Below, in pieces: positions 8,858 to 18,293 of a stretch of 64,000 bases of DNA. The DNA lies in NCBI RefSeq assembly GCF_014652215.1, contig NZ_BMYJ01000011.1, positions 1 to 64,000 on the forward strand. The letters run 5' to 3'. Position 1 is the first letter of the stretch. Every line of letters begins with the position of its first letter. The notes under the pieces are model-generated. The model worked only from the letters and a program-made list of their open reading frames with translations. It had not been told where the DNA came from and ran no database searches. The translations under genes and the position numbers were made by a program. The DNA comes from Neogemmobacter tilapiae (GTDB taxonomy: Bacteria; Pseudomonadota; Alphaproteobacteria; Rhodobacterales; Rhodobacteraceae).

Positions 8858-9298
8858 CTACCAGAATTTCCAGAAAGGCTTGGAGGAATTGCCATTCTGT
8901 CGTGCAAAAGCAGCAAATTTTTGGTCGATCATCGCCGTTAGTTTCGCAAAGTCATGGTCCGCTTCCGGGCGCGTGTAGGCCATGCCCGCAGCAAAGTTCG
9001 AATAGTCTTGTAGATAATGGTCCGTGTAATATTCAGAAGCGAAATGGTTCCCTTCTTCGTTTAAGTCTTCGTCGCCGAATTTTCCGTCACAATGTTTGAA
9101 CAAGAATTCGGTCGCAGACATTTCGCCTTGGTTCACGCGCTGCACGTCTTCAGGCTGCTCTGCCAGATGGAACTCTCCGGCCCAGCCCTTTGCGAAACAC
9201 CACTTCATGAAAAGCGCGATATGGGTGCCGCCATATTCGATGGGGGATTCTTTTGGAAATTGTCCGCCATAGTGCCAACTTGCGTCATCATACTTCAA
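8858..9298 (-). CDS. Hypothetical cytoplasmic protein (possibly DUF7832-like)
   Basis: A 146-residue soluble protein with no signal peptide, rich in aromatic and acidic residues. It begins MKYDDASWHYGGQFP and has a conserved-looking GGTHIALFMKWC segment at about residues 24-35. The start resembles a family I recall as DUF7832, but I am not certain. It lies in the accessory stretch between rpsO and pnp, downstream of and in the same orientation as the ParD-like gene. Its position relative to ParD is where a toxin gene would be expected, but it does not resemble a ParE or RelE toxin. Confidence 0.7.
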   Translation of the reverse strand: MKYDDASWHYGGQFPKESPIEYGGTHIALFMKWCFAKGWAGEFHLAEQPEDVQRVNQGEMSATEFLFKHCDGKFGDEDLNEEGNHFASEYYTDHYLQDYSNFAAGMAYTRPEADHDFAKLTAMIDQKFAAFARQNGNSSKPFWKFW

Positions 9299-9372
9299 AA
9301 TAACACTCCGCTGTTTTGCCTATGGCCTACGACAAGAAACGATCCAGTGTTTCATGAAGAGCTATGAGCTGC

Positions 9373-9615
9373 CTACTTGATCGCTTTTGTATGCCTTTCT
9401 ACACGTAAGTCCTGCATGTCGAAAGGCTCGGCAGGGCCTGAGGCGATGGATTCGTCGACAAGCGCCTGAATTTCCGCGATAGCCTGCCGCCGTTCCTGAT
9501 CCTTGCGGATCAGGTCGCGCATGTAGTCGCTGACATTGCTGTAGCGCCCGTCAAGAGTTTGCGCCTCGACCCAGGCTTTCATCTGGTCGGGGAGGGAAAT
9601 GTTTATGGTTGCCAT
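9373..9615 (-). CDS. ParD-like antitoxin without a visible toxin partner
   Basis: An 80-residue ribbon-helix-helix protein. It starts MATINISLPDQMKAWVE and has SNVSDYMRDLIRKDQERR, as in type II antitoxins of the ParD/CopG class; the C-terminal half would bind the toxin. In complete operons a ParE toxin gene of about 90-100 codons overlaps or follows the antitoxin. Here only about 70 non-coding bases separate it from the unrelated gene ending the patch, and I see no ParE-like reading frame. It is probably an orphan antitoxin or a remnant of a degraded pair. Confidence 0.85.
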   Translation of the reverse strand: MATINISLPDQMKAWVEAQTLDGRYSNVSDYMRDLIRKDQERRQAIAEIQALVDESIASGPAEPFDMQDLRVERHTKAIK

Positions 9616-9748
9616 GCGGGAAGGATCGAGGGGATGGCAAAGTTTGTCAAGAATGCGCTGCGACAGTTCGACTTGACGAAACTTGAGCCGGAGTGACCTT
9701 CACAATGCGCCTTGATCCCGCCGAAACCTGCACAGACGGGAAATGGCG

Positions 9749-10438
9749 TCAGGGCGTAAATTCGGCTTCGGGGTGGCAGCGATCTTTCGACATTTTGCCC
9801 AAGCAGCCTGAGACAGCTTTGATATATTTCTCGATGAAGTCTGAACCATCGGAAAGCGACTTGGCTTCTTTCAACCATGCTTTCGCGATTGTGTTGTTTC
9901 CGGCCAGCCCAAACTGATAGGCCACAGAGGCGACCATGTAAGGTTTATCATCTTTCGAAATGCGATCTTTTTCCAAAGTGGCTTCTTGCAGGAAAAGGTC
10001 ATAGAAGCCCGGGGCGACAACCATCTTGTCATAGTCATGCCAGAGGCCACGTTGAAGCAACCAATAGGTTTCAGACGTGCCTGCCCCCTTCAGTTGCTGT
10101 TCGATTGCAAAGGCCCGATAATAGTCGGATTGCAACAAGAGCGTCTGATATGCGTCAGTCTTTAGAAAGGCTTTCAGCTGTTTGATTTCGGCAGCGTCGA
10201 ATTCACGGTACACAGGCAATCCGTTGTCGGGGCAAACTGGCAATTCCGTCACGAAGTCGCAGCTTGTGATCCGACGCAGGGACATCGTTGTTCCCGAGCC
10301 CGAACAAGACATTGTTCCCGTAATCGTGAATTTCTTTTTCCCGACCGGGCAAATCACTTCCTCATCAACAGGTGTGCCGGCCTGTGCTGCCGGAGCCAAC
10401 GACAAGAATATAGCCAACAGAATTCGAAGGTGACGCAT
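9749..10438 (-). CDS. Secreted or periplasmic protein of unknown function
   Basis: A 229-residue protein with a clear Sec signal peptide (MRHLRILLAIFLSLAPAAQA, cleavage after AQA). The mature N-terminus has a cysteine-rich part with four or more cysteines (VICPVGKKKF, MSCSG, ITSCDF, PVCPDNG), recalling a zinc-ribbon-like region. The remainder is helical and TPR-like (YQFGLAGNNTIAKAWLKEA). The cysteine segment is reminiscent of DUF2225 proteins, but I cannot confirm that. It is divergent from pnp and belongs to the accessory patch. Confidence 0.75.
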   Translation of the reverse strand: MRHLRILLAIFLSLAPAAQAGTPVDEEVICPVGKKKFTITGTMSCSGSGTTMSLRRITSCDFVTELPVCPDNGLPVYREFDAAEIKQLKAFLKTDAYQTLLLQSDYYRAFAIEQQLKGAGTSETYWLLQRGLWHDYDKMVVAPGFYDLFLQEATLEKDRISKDDKPYMVASVAYQFGLAGNNTIAKAWLKEAKSLSDGSDFIEKYIKAVSGCLGKMSKDRCHPEAEFTP

Positions 10439-10667
10439 GTTGATCTCCGAGCACTCAAACTGTGGTTGAGACTATCGATGCGCATGTCTCGCGGCAACTG
10501 CGATCCTCGGCCCCCTTCCCAAACGCCCCTTTTTCCTGTATGGCCCCCGCCATCTGCGACGTGAGGCCCTACCCTCGGGCCCGTGCATCAGGATTGGGGG
10601 CGGCGGCAATGGGGCCGCCAGATGTTTGGGGCAACGGTCAGGGGACCGGCCCTAGAGGAAATGATTT

Positions 10668-12809
<2,142 letters not shown>

Positions 12810-12830
12810 GGGTTCTTTTGACGGAATGAC

Positions 12831-12866
12831 AAAGCCCCGGTGGAAACGCCGGGGCTTTCTTTGTTT
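12831..12866 (+). terminator. Intrinsic terminator after pnp
   Basis: AAAGCCCCGG and CCGGGGCTTT pair perfectly over 10 bp around an eight-base loop (TGGAAACG) and are followed by CTTTGTTT. It lies about 20 bases beyond the pnp stop. Confidence 0.9.
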
Positions 12867-12949
12867 CGCCTCGCCAAAAGGTGATTGGCCCCGCCGGGAA
12901 CCTTTGGCACAGTGGGAATGTTCTACGCCCGATGCATGGGGGATGTCGT

Positions 12950-13540
12950 ATGTTGGATCATCAGTTTTCGCGCCGGGCTTTTCTGGCGGCTTTGGGGGCG
13001 GCGGGGGTTGTGACGGCGATGCCGGCCTTTGGGCAGGATTTCAAGATTCCCAAGAATATTGAGCCGCGGACGGTAAAGCTGCGGGACGAATGGCCTGCAA
13101 ATGAGATTCTCGTTGATCCGAACATCTATGCGCTGTTCTGGACCCTGCCGGGGCGCAAGGCGCGGAAATACTACATCGGGATTGCGCGTGATGGGGAATA
13201 TCGGCCCGGCGTGTTCCGGGTGGGAGACAAGCGGGAAAACCCGTCTTGGACGCCGACCGCCAACATGATCCGGCGGCATCCTGAACTTTACGCACCCTAT
13301 CGGCGGGGCATTGCGGGCGGTGCGCCGGGCAACCCGTTGGGCAGTCGGGCGCTGTATCTTTACAGCGGCGGGGGCGACAGCCGGTTGCGGATTCACGGGA
13401 CGAATGCGCCGGACACCATCGGCAGCCGGGTTTCGGCGGGCTGCGTGCGGATGGTGAATGCGCATGTCGAGGAACTGTATTCCTTCGTGCCGATGGGCAC
13501 ACGGGTGACTTTGTTCGACTTTACGCCGGACGAGATTTAG
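12950..13540 (+). CDS. L,D-transpeptidase (YkuD family)
   Basis: A 196-residue exported enzyme predicted to form 3-3 peptidoglycan crosslinks or attach proteins to peptidoglycan. The N-terminus is a twin-arginine-like signal (FSRRAFLAALGAAGVVTAM, cleavage near AFGQ). The catalytic motif HGTNAPDTIGSRVSAGCVRM lies near the C-terminus, with the nucleophile cysteine in SAGCVRM. The ATG at 12950 starts the signal peptide cleanly. It is a single gene between the pnp terminator and the Zur-like site. Confidence 0.92.
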   Translation: MLDHQFSRRAFLAALGAAGVVTAMPAFGQDFKIPKNIEPRTVKLRDEWPANEILVDPNIYALFWTLPGRKARKYYIGIARDGEYRPGVFRVGDKRENPSWTPTANMIRRHPELYAPYRRGIAGGAPGNPLGSRALYLYSGGGDSRLRIHGTNAPDTIGSRVSAGCVRMVNAHVEELYSFVPMGTRVTLFDFTPDEI

Positions 13541-13553
13541 CAAGCTACTTGCA

Positions 13554-13570
13554 ATGTTATATCGTAACAT
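13554..13570. promoter_or_regulatory. Zur-like palindrome upstream of the CobW gene
   Basis: ATGTTA-TATCG-TAACAT is a perfect inverted repeat with a five-base centre, of the AT-rich type bound by Zur in alphaproteobacteria. It lies 37 bases upstream of the COG0523 gene, a common Zur target. The palindrome is read directly; regulation by Zur is an inference. Confidence 0.7.
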
Positions 13571-13577
13571 ATAAACC

Positions 13578-13598
13578 CCCTTGGCACATAGCCAAGGG
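13578..13598 (+). promoter_or_regulatory. Leader hairpin overlapping the CobW ribosome-binding site
   Basis: CCCTTGGC and GCCAAGGG form an 8-bp stem with the loop ACATA. The 3' arm contains the AAGGG that would serve as ribosome-binding site for the ATG at 13607, so the folded form could limit translation. The function is an inference. Confidence 0.4.
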
Positions 13599-13606
13599 AA
13601 GCCCGA

Positions 13607-14803
13607 ATGCATGATCCTCGCCTGCCTGTCACCGTCCTTTCCGGCTTTCTGGGGGCGGGAAAGACCACGCTTTTGAACCATGTGCTGAACAATCGGGATG
13701 GTCGCCGGGTGGCGGTGATCGTGAACGATATGAGCGAGGTGAACATCGATGCCGATCTGGTGCGAGAGGGGACAAGCCTTTCGCGTTCGGAGGAAAAGCT
13801 GGTCGAAATGACGAATGGCTGCATCTGCTGCACCCTGCGGGAGGATTTGCTGGAGCAGGTGCGGGGTTTGGCGGGGGAAGGGCGGTTTGACTATCTGCTG
13901 ATCGAATCGACGGGGATTGCCGAGCCCTTGCCGGTGGCAGCGACCTTTGATTTCCGAGACGAAGACGGGGCGAGCCTGTCGGATGTGGCGCGGCTGGATA
14001 CGATGGTGACGGTGGTGGATGCGATCAACCTGCTGCGGGATTTTTCGAGCCATGACTTTCTGGCCGACAGGGGCGAGGCGCTGGAGAATGATCAGCGAAC
14101 CTTGGTCAATCTGCTGACGGAACAGATCGAGTTCGCGGATGTGGTGGTGCTGAACAAGATCGGCGATGCGGGGCCGGAGAAGGCGATGGCGGCGCGGCAG
14201 ATCATCAAGGCGCTGAACCCCGAGGCGCGGTTGATTGAGACGGATCAGGCGCGGGTCAATGCGGGGGAGATTCTGGATACGGGGCTATTCGATTTTGACC
14301 GGGCGCATTTGAACCCGATGTGGGCAAAGGAATTGTATGGCTTTGCCGACCATGTGCCGGAAACCGAGGAATATGGGATTTCTTCGTTCGTCTATCGGGC
14401 GCGGCGGCCGTTTGATCCGGCAAAGGTCCACGCGCTTTTGAACGGGGATTTACCGGGGGTGATCCGGGCGAAGGGGCATTTCTGGCTGGCGACACGGCCA
14501 AACTGGGTGGCGGAATTTTCGCTGGCGGGGGCGGTGTCTTCGGTGACGCCCCTGGGCGGTTGGTGGGCGAGTGTGCCGCGCGAAAGATGGCCATCGCAGC
14601 CGGAAGCCTTGGCCGAAATGGCGGGGAAATGGGTGGAGCCTTGGGGCGACCGTCGGCAAGAGATTGTGTTCATCGGGGTGGGGATGGATCAGGCGGGGCT
14701 GATCGCGGCGCTGGATGCGGCGCTGTTGCCCGAGGCGGATTTTGTGCCGGGGCAGTGGGCCGATCTGGCAGACCCGTTCCCGTCATGGCGGCGGGTGGCA
14801 TGA
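13607..14803 (+). CDS. CobW/COG0523 GTPase, probable zinc metallochaperone
   Basis: A 398-residue G3E GTPase. The Walker A motif is GFLGAGKTT at residues 13-21. The metal-binding motif GCICC has Cys72, Cys74 and Cys75, and VVLNKIGD is the guanine-binding motif. A CobW C-terminal domain follows. Members of this family deliver zinc to proteins under zinc shortage or support cobalamin synthesis. The Zur-like palindrome in front and the absence of cobalamin genes favour the zinc role. Its stop overlaps the start of the next gene by four bases. Confidence 0.9.
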   Translation: MHDPRLPVTVLSGFLGAGKTTLLNHVLNNRDGRRVAVIVNDMSEVNIDADLVREGTSLSRSEEKLVEMTNGCICCTLREDLLEQVRGLAGEGRFDYLLIESTGIAEPLPVAATFDFRDEDGASLSDVARLDTMVTVVDAINLLRDFSSHDFLADRGEALENDQRTLVNLLTEQIEFADVVVLNKIGDAGPEKAMAARQIIKALNPEARLIETDQARVNAGEILDTGLFDFDRAHLNPMWAKELYGFADHVPETEEYGISSFVYRARRPFDPAKVHALLNGDLPGVIRAKGHFWLATRPNWVAEFSLAGAVSSVTPLGGWWASVPRERWPSQPEALAEMAGKWVEPWGDRRQEIVFIGVGMDQAGLIAALDAALLPEADFVPGQWADLADPFPSWRRVA

Positions 14804-15027
14804 AGAACCTGCGCAGTTCCAAGGCCCGCTGGCGGCGCGTGGACCCGATGGCGGAGTTTGACCGGCTGCCGCCCGCATTGCGGCGTTGGCTGCATGAGGC
14901 GGCCTTGCCGTGGAGTGCGGGTTCGGCGCAACGGATCTGGGACAGGGCGCTGGGGGAAACCGGCTGCGAGGCGACGGCCTTGGCCCGATTGGCGCGGGCC
15001 GAAGCCGAGACTTTGCGGCGGGCCTAG
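14800..15027 (+). CDS. DUF6525-like small protein
   Basis: A 75-residue basic protein beginning [17 protein letters not shown], with [21 protein letters not shown] as its core. I recall this as the DUF6525 family, found beside CobW-type genes in Rhodobacterales. The ATG overlaps the CobW stop as ATGA, so the two are translationally coupled and probably share zinc-responsive regulation. Its biochemical role is unknown. Confidence 0.75.
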   Translation: MKNLRSSKARWRRVDPMAEFDRLPPALRRWLHEAALPWSAGSAQRIWDRALGETGCEATALARLARAEAETLRRA

Positions 15028-15063
15028 CGGCCCTTTGCCCCCTGGCCCTGTGCCTTTTCGGCT

Positions 15064-15999
15064 TTAGGACCGGCTGCGCGCCATTTTCATCAATTGATCC
15101 GCCACGGCCCGCGCGATGGGTTGGCCCGTCTGTTCCTCGACAAACAACCACTGCCCCGCCGGGTTGATCTCTAGAAACCGGTATTCGCCCGTCACCTGAT
15201 CCCGCCGGAAATCCAGCGCGCCATAGACCAGCCCCATCCGCCCCATCAGCGCCCTGATCGCATCCTGCAAGCCGGTCGGCAGATCAATCGCGCTGATCCG
15301 CACATCCTGATTCATCCGAAAATCATCGGCGTAGTTGCCTTGGCTCGCGTCAATCTCGGCGGCGAAAATGCGGTCGCCCACCACCGTCACCCGGATGTCC
15401 TGCCCCGCAATGCGTTCCTGCAAAATCGTCGGCGCATGGCGCAATTGGTCGATGTTCTGCATTTCCGCCGCCCCAAAGCGCCGCGTTTCCCGCCAATACC
15501 GCAGGCTCGCGGCAAAGGGTTTATAGATCACATCCCCCACCCGCGTGACAAAATCCCGCGCCTGATCGGGGCTGTTGGTCAACAGGGTTTCGGGCGGGGC
15601 CAGCCCCAGATCATTCGCCAAGGCCAGTTGCCAGCTTTTCCGGCTGCCTGCCAGATCCTGCACCGGCGGGTTCATCCATTGCGCCGGGATCGCCTGCCAG
15701 AGCCCGGCAAAGACCTCATCACATTCCGACCGCGCGAAATCGGCCGATTGCAGCCCCTGTTCAAACTGAAACGGCTGCGGCCTGCGCCACCAAGCGGCCC
15801 GCACCCGCCCCAGATCAATCCTTTGCCCGCCCGCCTGCCAGTGCAGGCCCGTGCCCTTGGGACCATAGGCCATGACCAATTGCGCCGCATGGGGAAATTG
15901 CGACAGGTCCAGAATTTCAAAGGCAATGCCGCCCGTCACCAGATGGCTGGCGACGGCGCGGGCATGGATATCATCGGGATGCGACAGGATCAGGATCAT
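15064..15999 (-). CDS. MvdD-like ATP-grasp ligase (graspetide synthetase type)
   Basis: A 311-residue ATP-grasp protein of the RimK/MvdC-MvdD group. These enzymes activate Asp or Glu side chains with ATP and join them to Thr, Ser or Lys side chains in ribosomal peptides. The N-terminal pre-ATP-grasp domain begins MILILSHPDDIHARAVA. Nucleotide-binding segments include VIYKPF and ILQERIAGQDIRVTVVGD, and the metal-binding end is FLEINPAGQWLFVEEQTG. The ATG at 15999 has GGAGG five bases upstream; a GTG at 16011 is the alternative. It follows the repeat-bearing subtilase in the same operon after 64 bases that contain a hairpin. Family membership is firm; its substrate is inferred to be the subtilase repeat region. 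Confidence 0.9.
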   Translation of the reverse strand: MILILSHPDDIHARAVASHLVTGGIAFEILDLSQFPHAAQLVMAYGPKGTGLHWQAGGQRIDLGRVRAAWWRRPQPFQFEQGLQSADFARSECDEVFAGLWQAIPAQWMNPPVQDLAGSRKSWQLALANDLGLAPPETLLTNSPDQARDFVTRVGDVIYKPFAASLRYWRETRRFGAAEMQNIDQLRHAPTILQERIAGQDIRVTVVGDRIFAAEIDASQGNYADDFRMNQDVRISAIDLPTGLQDAIRALMGRMGLVYGALDFRRDQVTGEYRFLEINPAGQWLFVEEQTGQPIARAVADQLMKMARSRS

Positions 16000-16021
16000 C
16001 GAAACCTCCACAACAAAGGCA

Positions 16022-16050
16022 GGCGGTGGCCAAGGGGACAGACCACCGCC
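16022..16050 (-). other. Hairpin between the subtilase and ATP-grasp genes
   Basis: GGCGGTGG and CCACCGCC form an 8-bp stem with a 13-base loop in the minus-strand transcript, followed by TGCCTTTGTT. It lies between the subtilase stop and the ATP-grasp ribosome-binding site. It could act as a partial terminator or processing site that yields more subtilase than ligase. The structure is seen; the role is inferred. Confidence 0.45.
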
Positions 16051-16063
16051 CGCACGTCACGCC

Positions 16064-18028
16064 TCAGGCCCGGGAGAAATGGCCGGGGTCTTGCCCCGCC
16101 AAAGCCTGATATTGCGCGACAAGATGGTCCAGCACGGCCTGCGCGGCATCAATGCGGGAAACCAGTTCATTGAGCGGATCCATGGCCGGGGTCTGCCCCC
16201 CCACCATGTCGTCAAAGGTCCGCCAATCAGGGGCGTAATGCCCGGTGGACAGCACAAAGGGCTGTTCCCCCTGCCCCGGCAGCTCGGGCCGCCATTCGCG
16301 CGGGGGCCAGTCGATGCCTTCGGAAATTGGCGTGCCGCCCTGATCAATCCCCGGCGGGGTGCCGGGATTGTCTAGCACAATGGGGGTGCCGCCCCGGTCC
16401 AGCACAACAGGCGTGCCCGCCGTGTCGGCGATGATCGGTGTGCCCAGCTGATCGACCACCACCGGCGTGCCACCCTGATCCAGCACCACCCGCGTGCCCA
16501 TCTGATCCAGCACGGGGCGCGTCTGCACCACATCCAGCGCAATGGGCGTGCGCGGATCGTCCAAGGCCACCACGGTCCGCGGATCATCCAGCGCCACCAC
16601 GGTCCGCGGATCATCCAGCCAGGGGCGCGTCTGCACCAGATCGCGCACCGGCGTCGTGTCAAAGATCGGCGGCTTGATCGGCCGCATCATCCGGTCATAA
16701 GCCCCTTTCGCCCGCACGATGCCATGGCCCGAATGCACATCGAACCCAGCGGCCCCGATGTCCTTGCAGCTGGCAATCAGATCGGCCTTCATCTGCCCCG
16801 GCGTGCGCGCGGGTTTCGCTTGTTTCAGCAGCGCGCAAACCCCTGCGAGGATCGGCGTCGCCGCCGAGGTTCCGCTGTCGGGATCGAAATAGCCCCGGAA
16901 ATGCGTGACCGAACAGAAATCCGGCTTGTTCGGCGACAGGGCCGCGGGCCCCCGGCTGGAATAGCCCACGAATTGTTCGTGGATATTCACGGCCCCCACC
17001 GTCATCACCTTTTCATGGCCATTCGCCCCCCAGATGGAACGCCCAGTGCCCACATCGGGCCCACAGCGCCCATCGGGGCAGGTGTCGCCGCAGTTGCCCG
17101 CCGCGAACAGGACGATGATCCCCAGATCCACCGCCTCGACCACTTTGCGCGTGAACGGATGGTTCGGGTCGCGGGCATAGCTGGCATCCCAGCTTTCCTG
17201 AAAAATCCCCCAGGAATTGGTCAGAACCTGCGGCGTGCCATTCACCCGGAACCGGTCAATCGCAAACTGAAACGCCTGCAACGCACGCGAGATGGTCGAG
17301 GGCGATCCCCCCGGCCCCGCAATCCGCAGGTCCAGAAGTTGCGCCTCGGGGGCCATGCCCAGAACATCGGTGGCGCACATATTGCCGTGGTTGCCCCAGC
17401 GGCCCGATTCCGTGCCCCAATCGGCCACCGGCCAGCCGCCGATGACCCGTGCGATACGGTCGGTGGTTTCGCCCGCTTTGACCGGGCGGCCTTGGGCGGT
17501 GATGCCGCTGTCCAAAACGCCGACCACCATACCTGCGCCACGGAATCCCGCCGCCCAGATCTGATCGACCCCCAGATAACGCGCCACATCGGCCATCGTG
17601 CCGCGCGACAGGTTCGGGTTGCAATCGCAGGTGCCAATCGGGCAGGCCGCCATCGCGCCGCTGTCTTCCAGCGCAGGCTTGGGCGACATCGCCCCATTGT
17701 CCGCTTTGGCAGGCTTTTTCGCAAAAGGCTCAATCGGCGTGTCTTTCCAGACGCGCAGAACCTTGGGGTCAGCCTCCAGCCGCCGCAGGTCTTCCTCATT
17801 CGCCACTGTCCCGCGCAGGATGAAACTGGCGGGTGCGCCCGACAGTCCCTCACCCCCGCCCGACATCGGCACCGGCGCGAATTCGGCGTCCAGTTCCAAG
17901 CCACCCGCGAGCCCCGCCGCCATGCCATGCCCCAGGCTGACCGACTGGCCGGGATCGGCCCGCATTTCCATCAGCACGCTGATCCGGCCCTTTGGATCGC
18001 GCGGCGCGTTTTCATATTTGTTCGCCAT
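16064..18028 (-). CDS. Subtilase (S8) with C-terminal Thr/Asp nonapeptide repeats, candidate self-cleaving graspetide precursor
   Basis: A 654-residue protein. Residues 1-125 look like a propeptide (GTVANEEDLRRLEADPKVLRVWKD resembles the I9 inhibitor fold). The S8 catalytic core is intact: Asp173 (VLDSGI), His214 (GNHGNMCA), Asn312 (AAGN) and Ser388 (GTSAATP). It contains several cysteines (130, 134, 136, 313, 317, 322). Residues 456-572 are 12-13 units of nine residues with Thr at position 3 and Asp at position 8, then a proline-rich stretch and a helical tail to 654. There is no Sec signal. AGGAGAGAG precedes the ATG at 18028; longer starts lack this. The ATP-grasp ligase follows. I infer that the repeats are the ligase substrate and the protease releases them or acts with them; a purely structural repeat is the alternative. 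Confidence 0.9.
   Translation of the reverse strand: MANKYENAPRDPKGRISVLMEMRADPGQSVSLGHGMAAGLAGGLELDAEFAPVPMSGGGEGLSGAPASFILRGTVANEEDLRRLEADPKVLRVWKDTPIEPFAKKPAKADNGAMSPKPALEDSGAMAACPIGTCDCNPNLSRGTMADVARYLGVDQIWAAGFRGAGMVVGVLDSGITAQGRPVKAGETTDRIARVIGGWPVADWGTESGRWGNHGNMCATDVLGMAPEAQLLDLRIAGPGGSPSTISRALQAFQFAIDRFRVNGTPQVLTNSWGIFQESWDASYARDPNHPFTRKVVEAVDLGIIVLFAAGNCGDTCPDGRCGPDVGTGRSIWGANGHEKVMTVGAVNIHEQFVGYSSRGPAALSPNKPDFCSVTHFRGYFDPDSGTSAATPILAGVCALLKQAKPARTPGQMKADLIASCKDIGAAGFDVHSGHGIVRAKGAYDRMMRPIKPPIFDTTPVRDLVQTRPWLDDPRTVVALDDPRTVVALDDPRTPIALDVVQTRPVLDQMGTRVVLDQGGTPVVVDQLGTPIIADTAGTPVVLDRGGTPIVLDNPGTPPGIDQGGTPISEGIDWPPREWRPELPGQGEQPFVLSTGHYAPDWRTFDDMVGGQTPAMDPLNELVSRIDAAQAVLDHLVAQYQALAGQDPGHFSRA
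16313..16663 (-). repeat. Twelve to thirteen tandem 27-bp (9-residue) units in the subtilase C-terminus
   Basis: Encodes residues 456-572. The unit consensus is x-G-T-P-x-V-L-D-x; Thr at position 3 and Asp at position 8 are present in the first 12 units, and the 13th is imperfect. Units 3 and 4 encode identical PRTVVALDD, and their DNA is an exact 27-bp tandem duplication (about 16567-16620), which suggests recent unit gain. The T-x4-D spacing resembles donor/acceptor pairs in graspetide cores. Confidence 0.9.
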
Positions 18029-18096
18029 GGTCTCTCTCCTCTGCTGCCCGGATCGAATCAGCCATCCGATCCACAAAGGAGTTCTGACCCAAGCCG

Positions 18097-18139
18097 CGTG
18101 AGGTCAGCGTGAGGTGGTGTGTGAGGCAGGGCGTGAGGT
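18097..18139. promoter_or_regulatory. Four direct repeats, candidate SARP operator
   Basis: The 8-mer CGTGAGGT occurs at 18097, 18108 and 18132, with the variant TGTGAGGC at 18120; start-to-start spacing is 11, 12 and 12 bp. They lie 69-111 bases upstream of the subtilase start codon, just upstream of where its promoter should be. SARP regulators bind direct repeats spaced about one helical turn. The repeats are read directly; binding by the adjacent SARP is an inference. The rest of 18029-18293 shows no convincing gene. Confidence 0.65.
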
Positions 18140-18293
18140 GGGGATAGATCGTCTTGGGCGGAGAGGGCCGTGTCCGCCGCGGGGGGGAGCAACGACGTCT
18201 GCTCTCCTTGATTTATGGCGCAACCCCGAATGACGTCACGCTACTGACCAGCCGGGCGGAACAGAAAATTGGCTTCACCACACGAATTGCCGC

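Noticed and set aside
9299-9372. Search for a ParE toxin gene after the ParD-like gene
   Set aside because: Only about 70 bases separate the antitoxin from the next gene, and no frame there is long enough or similar to ParE or RelE.
10439-10667. Small gene upstream of pnp
   Set aside because: A 72-codon frame exists (10462-10680) but runs into pnp in another frame, has no family pattern and has no ribosome-binding site.
18029-18293. Possible short RiPP precursor gene between the subtilase and the SARP gene
   Set aside because: Only very short frames (10 and about 22 codons) are found, with no Thr/Asp repeat and no convincing ribosome-binding site.
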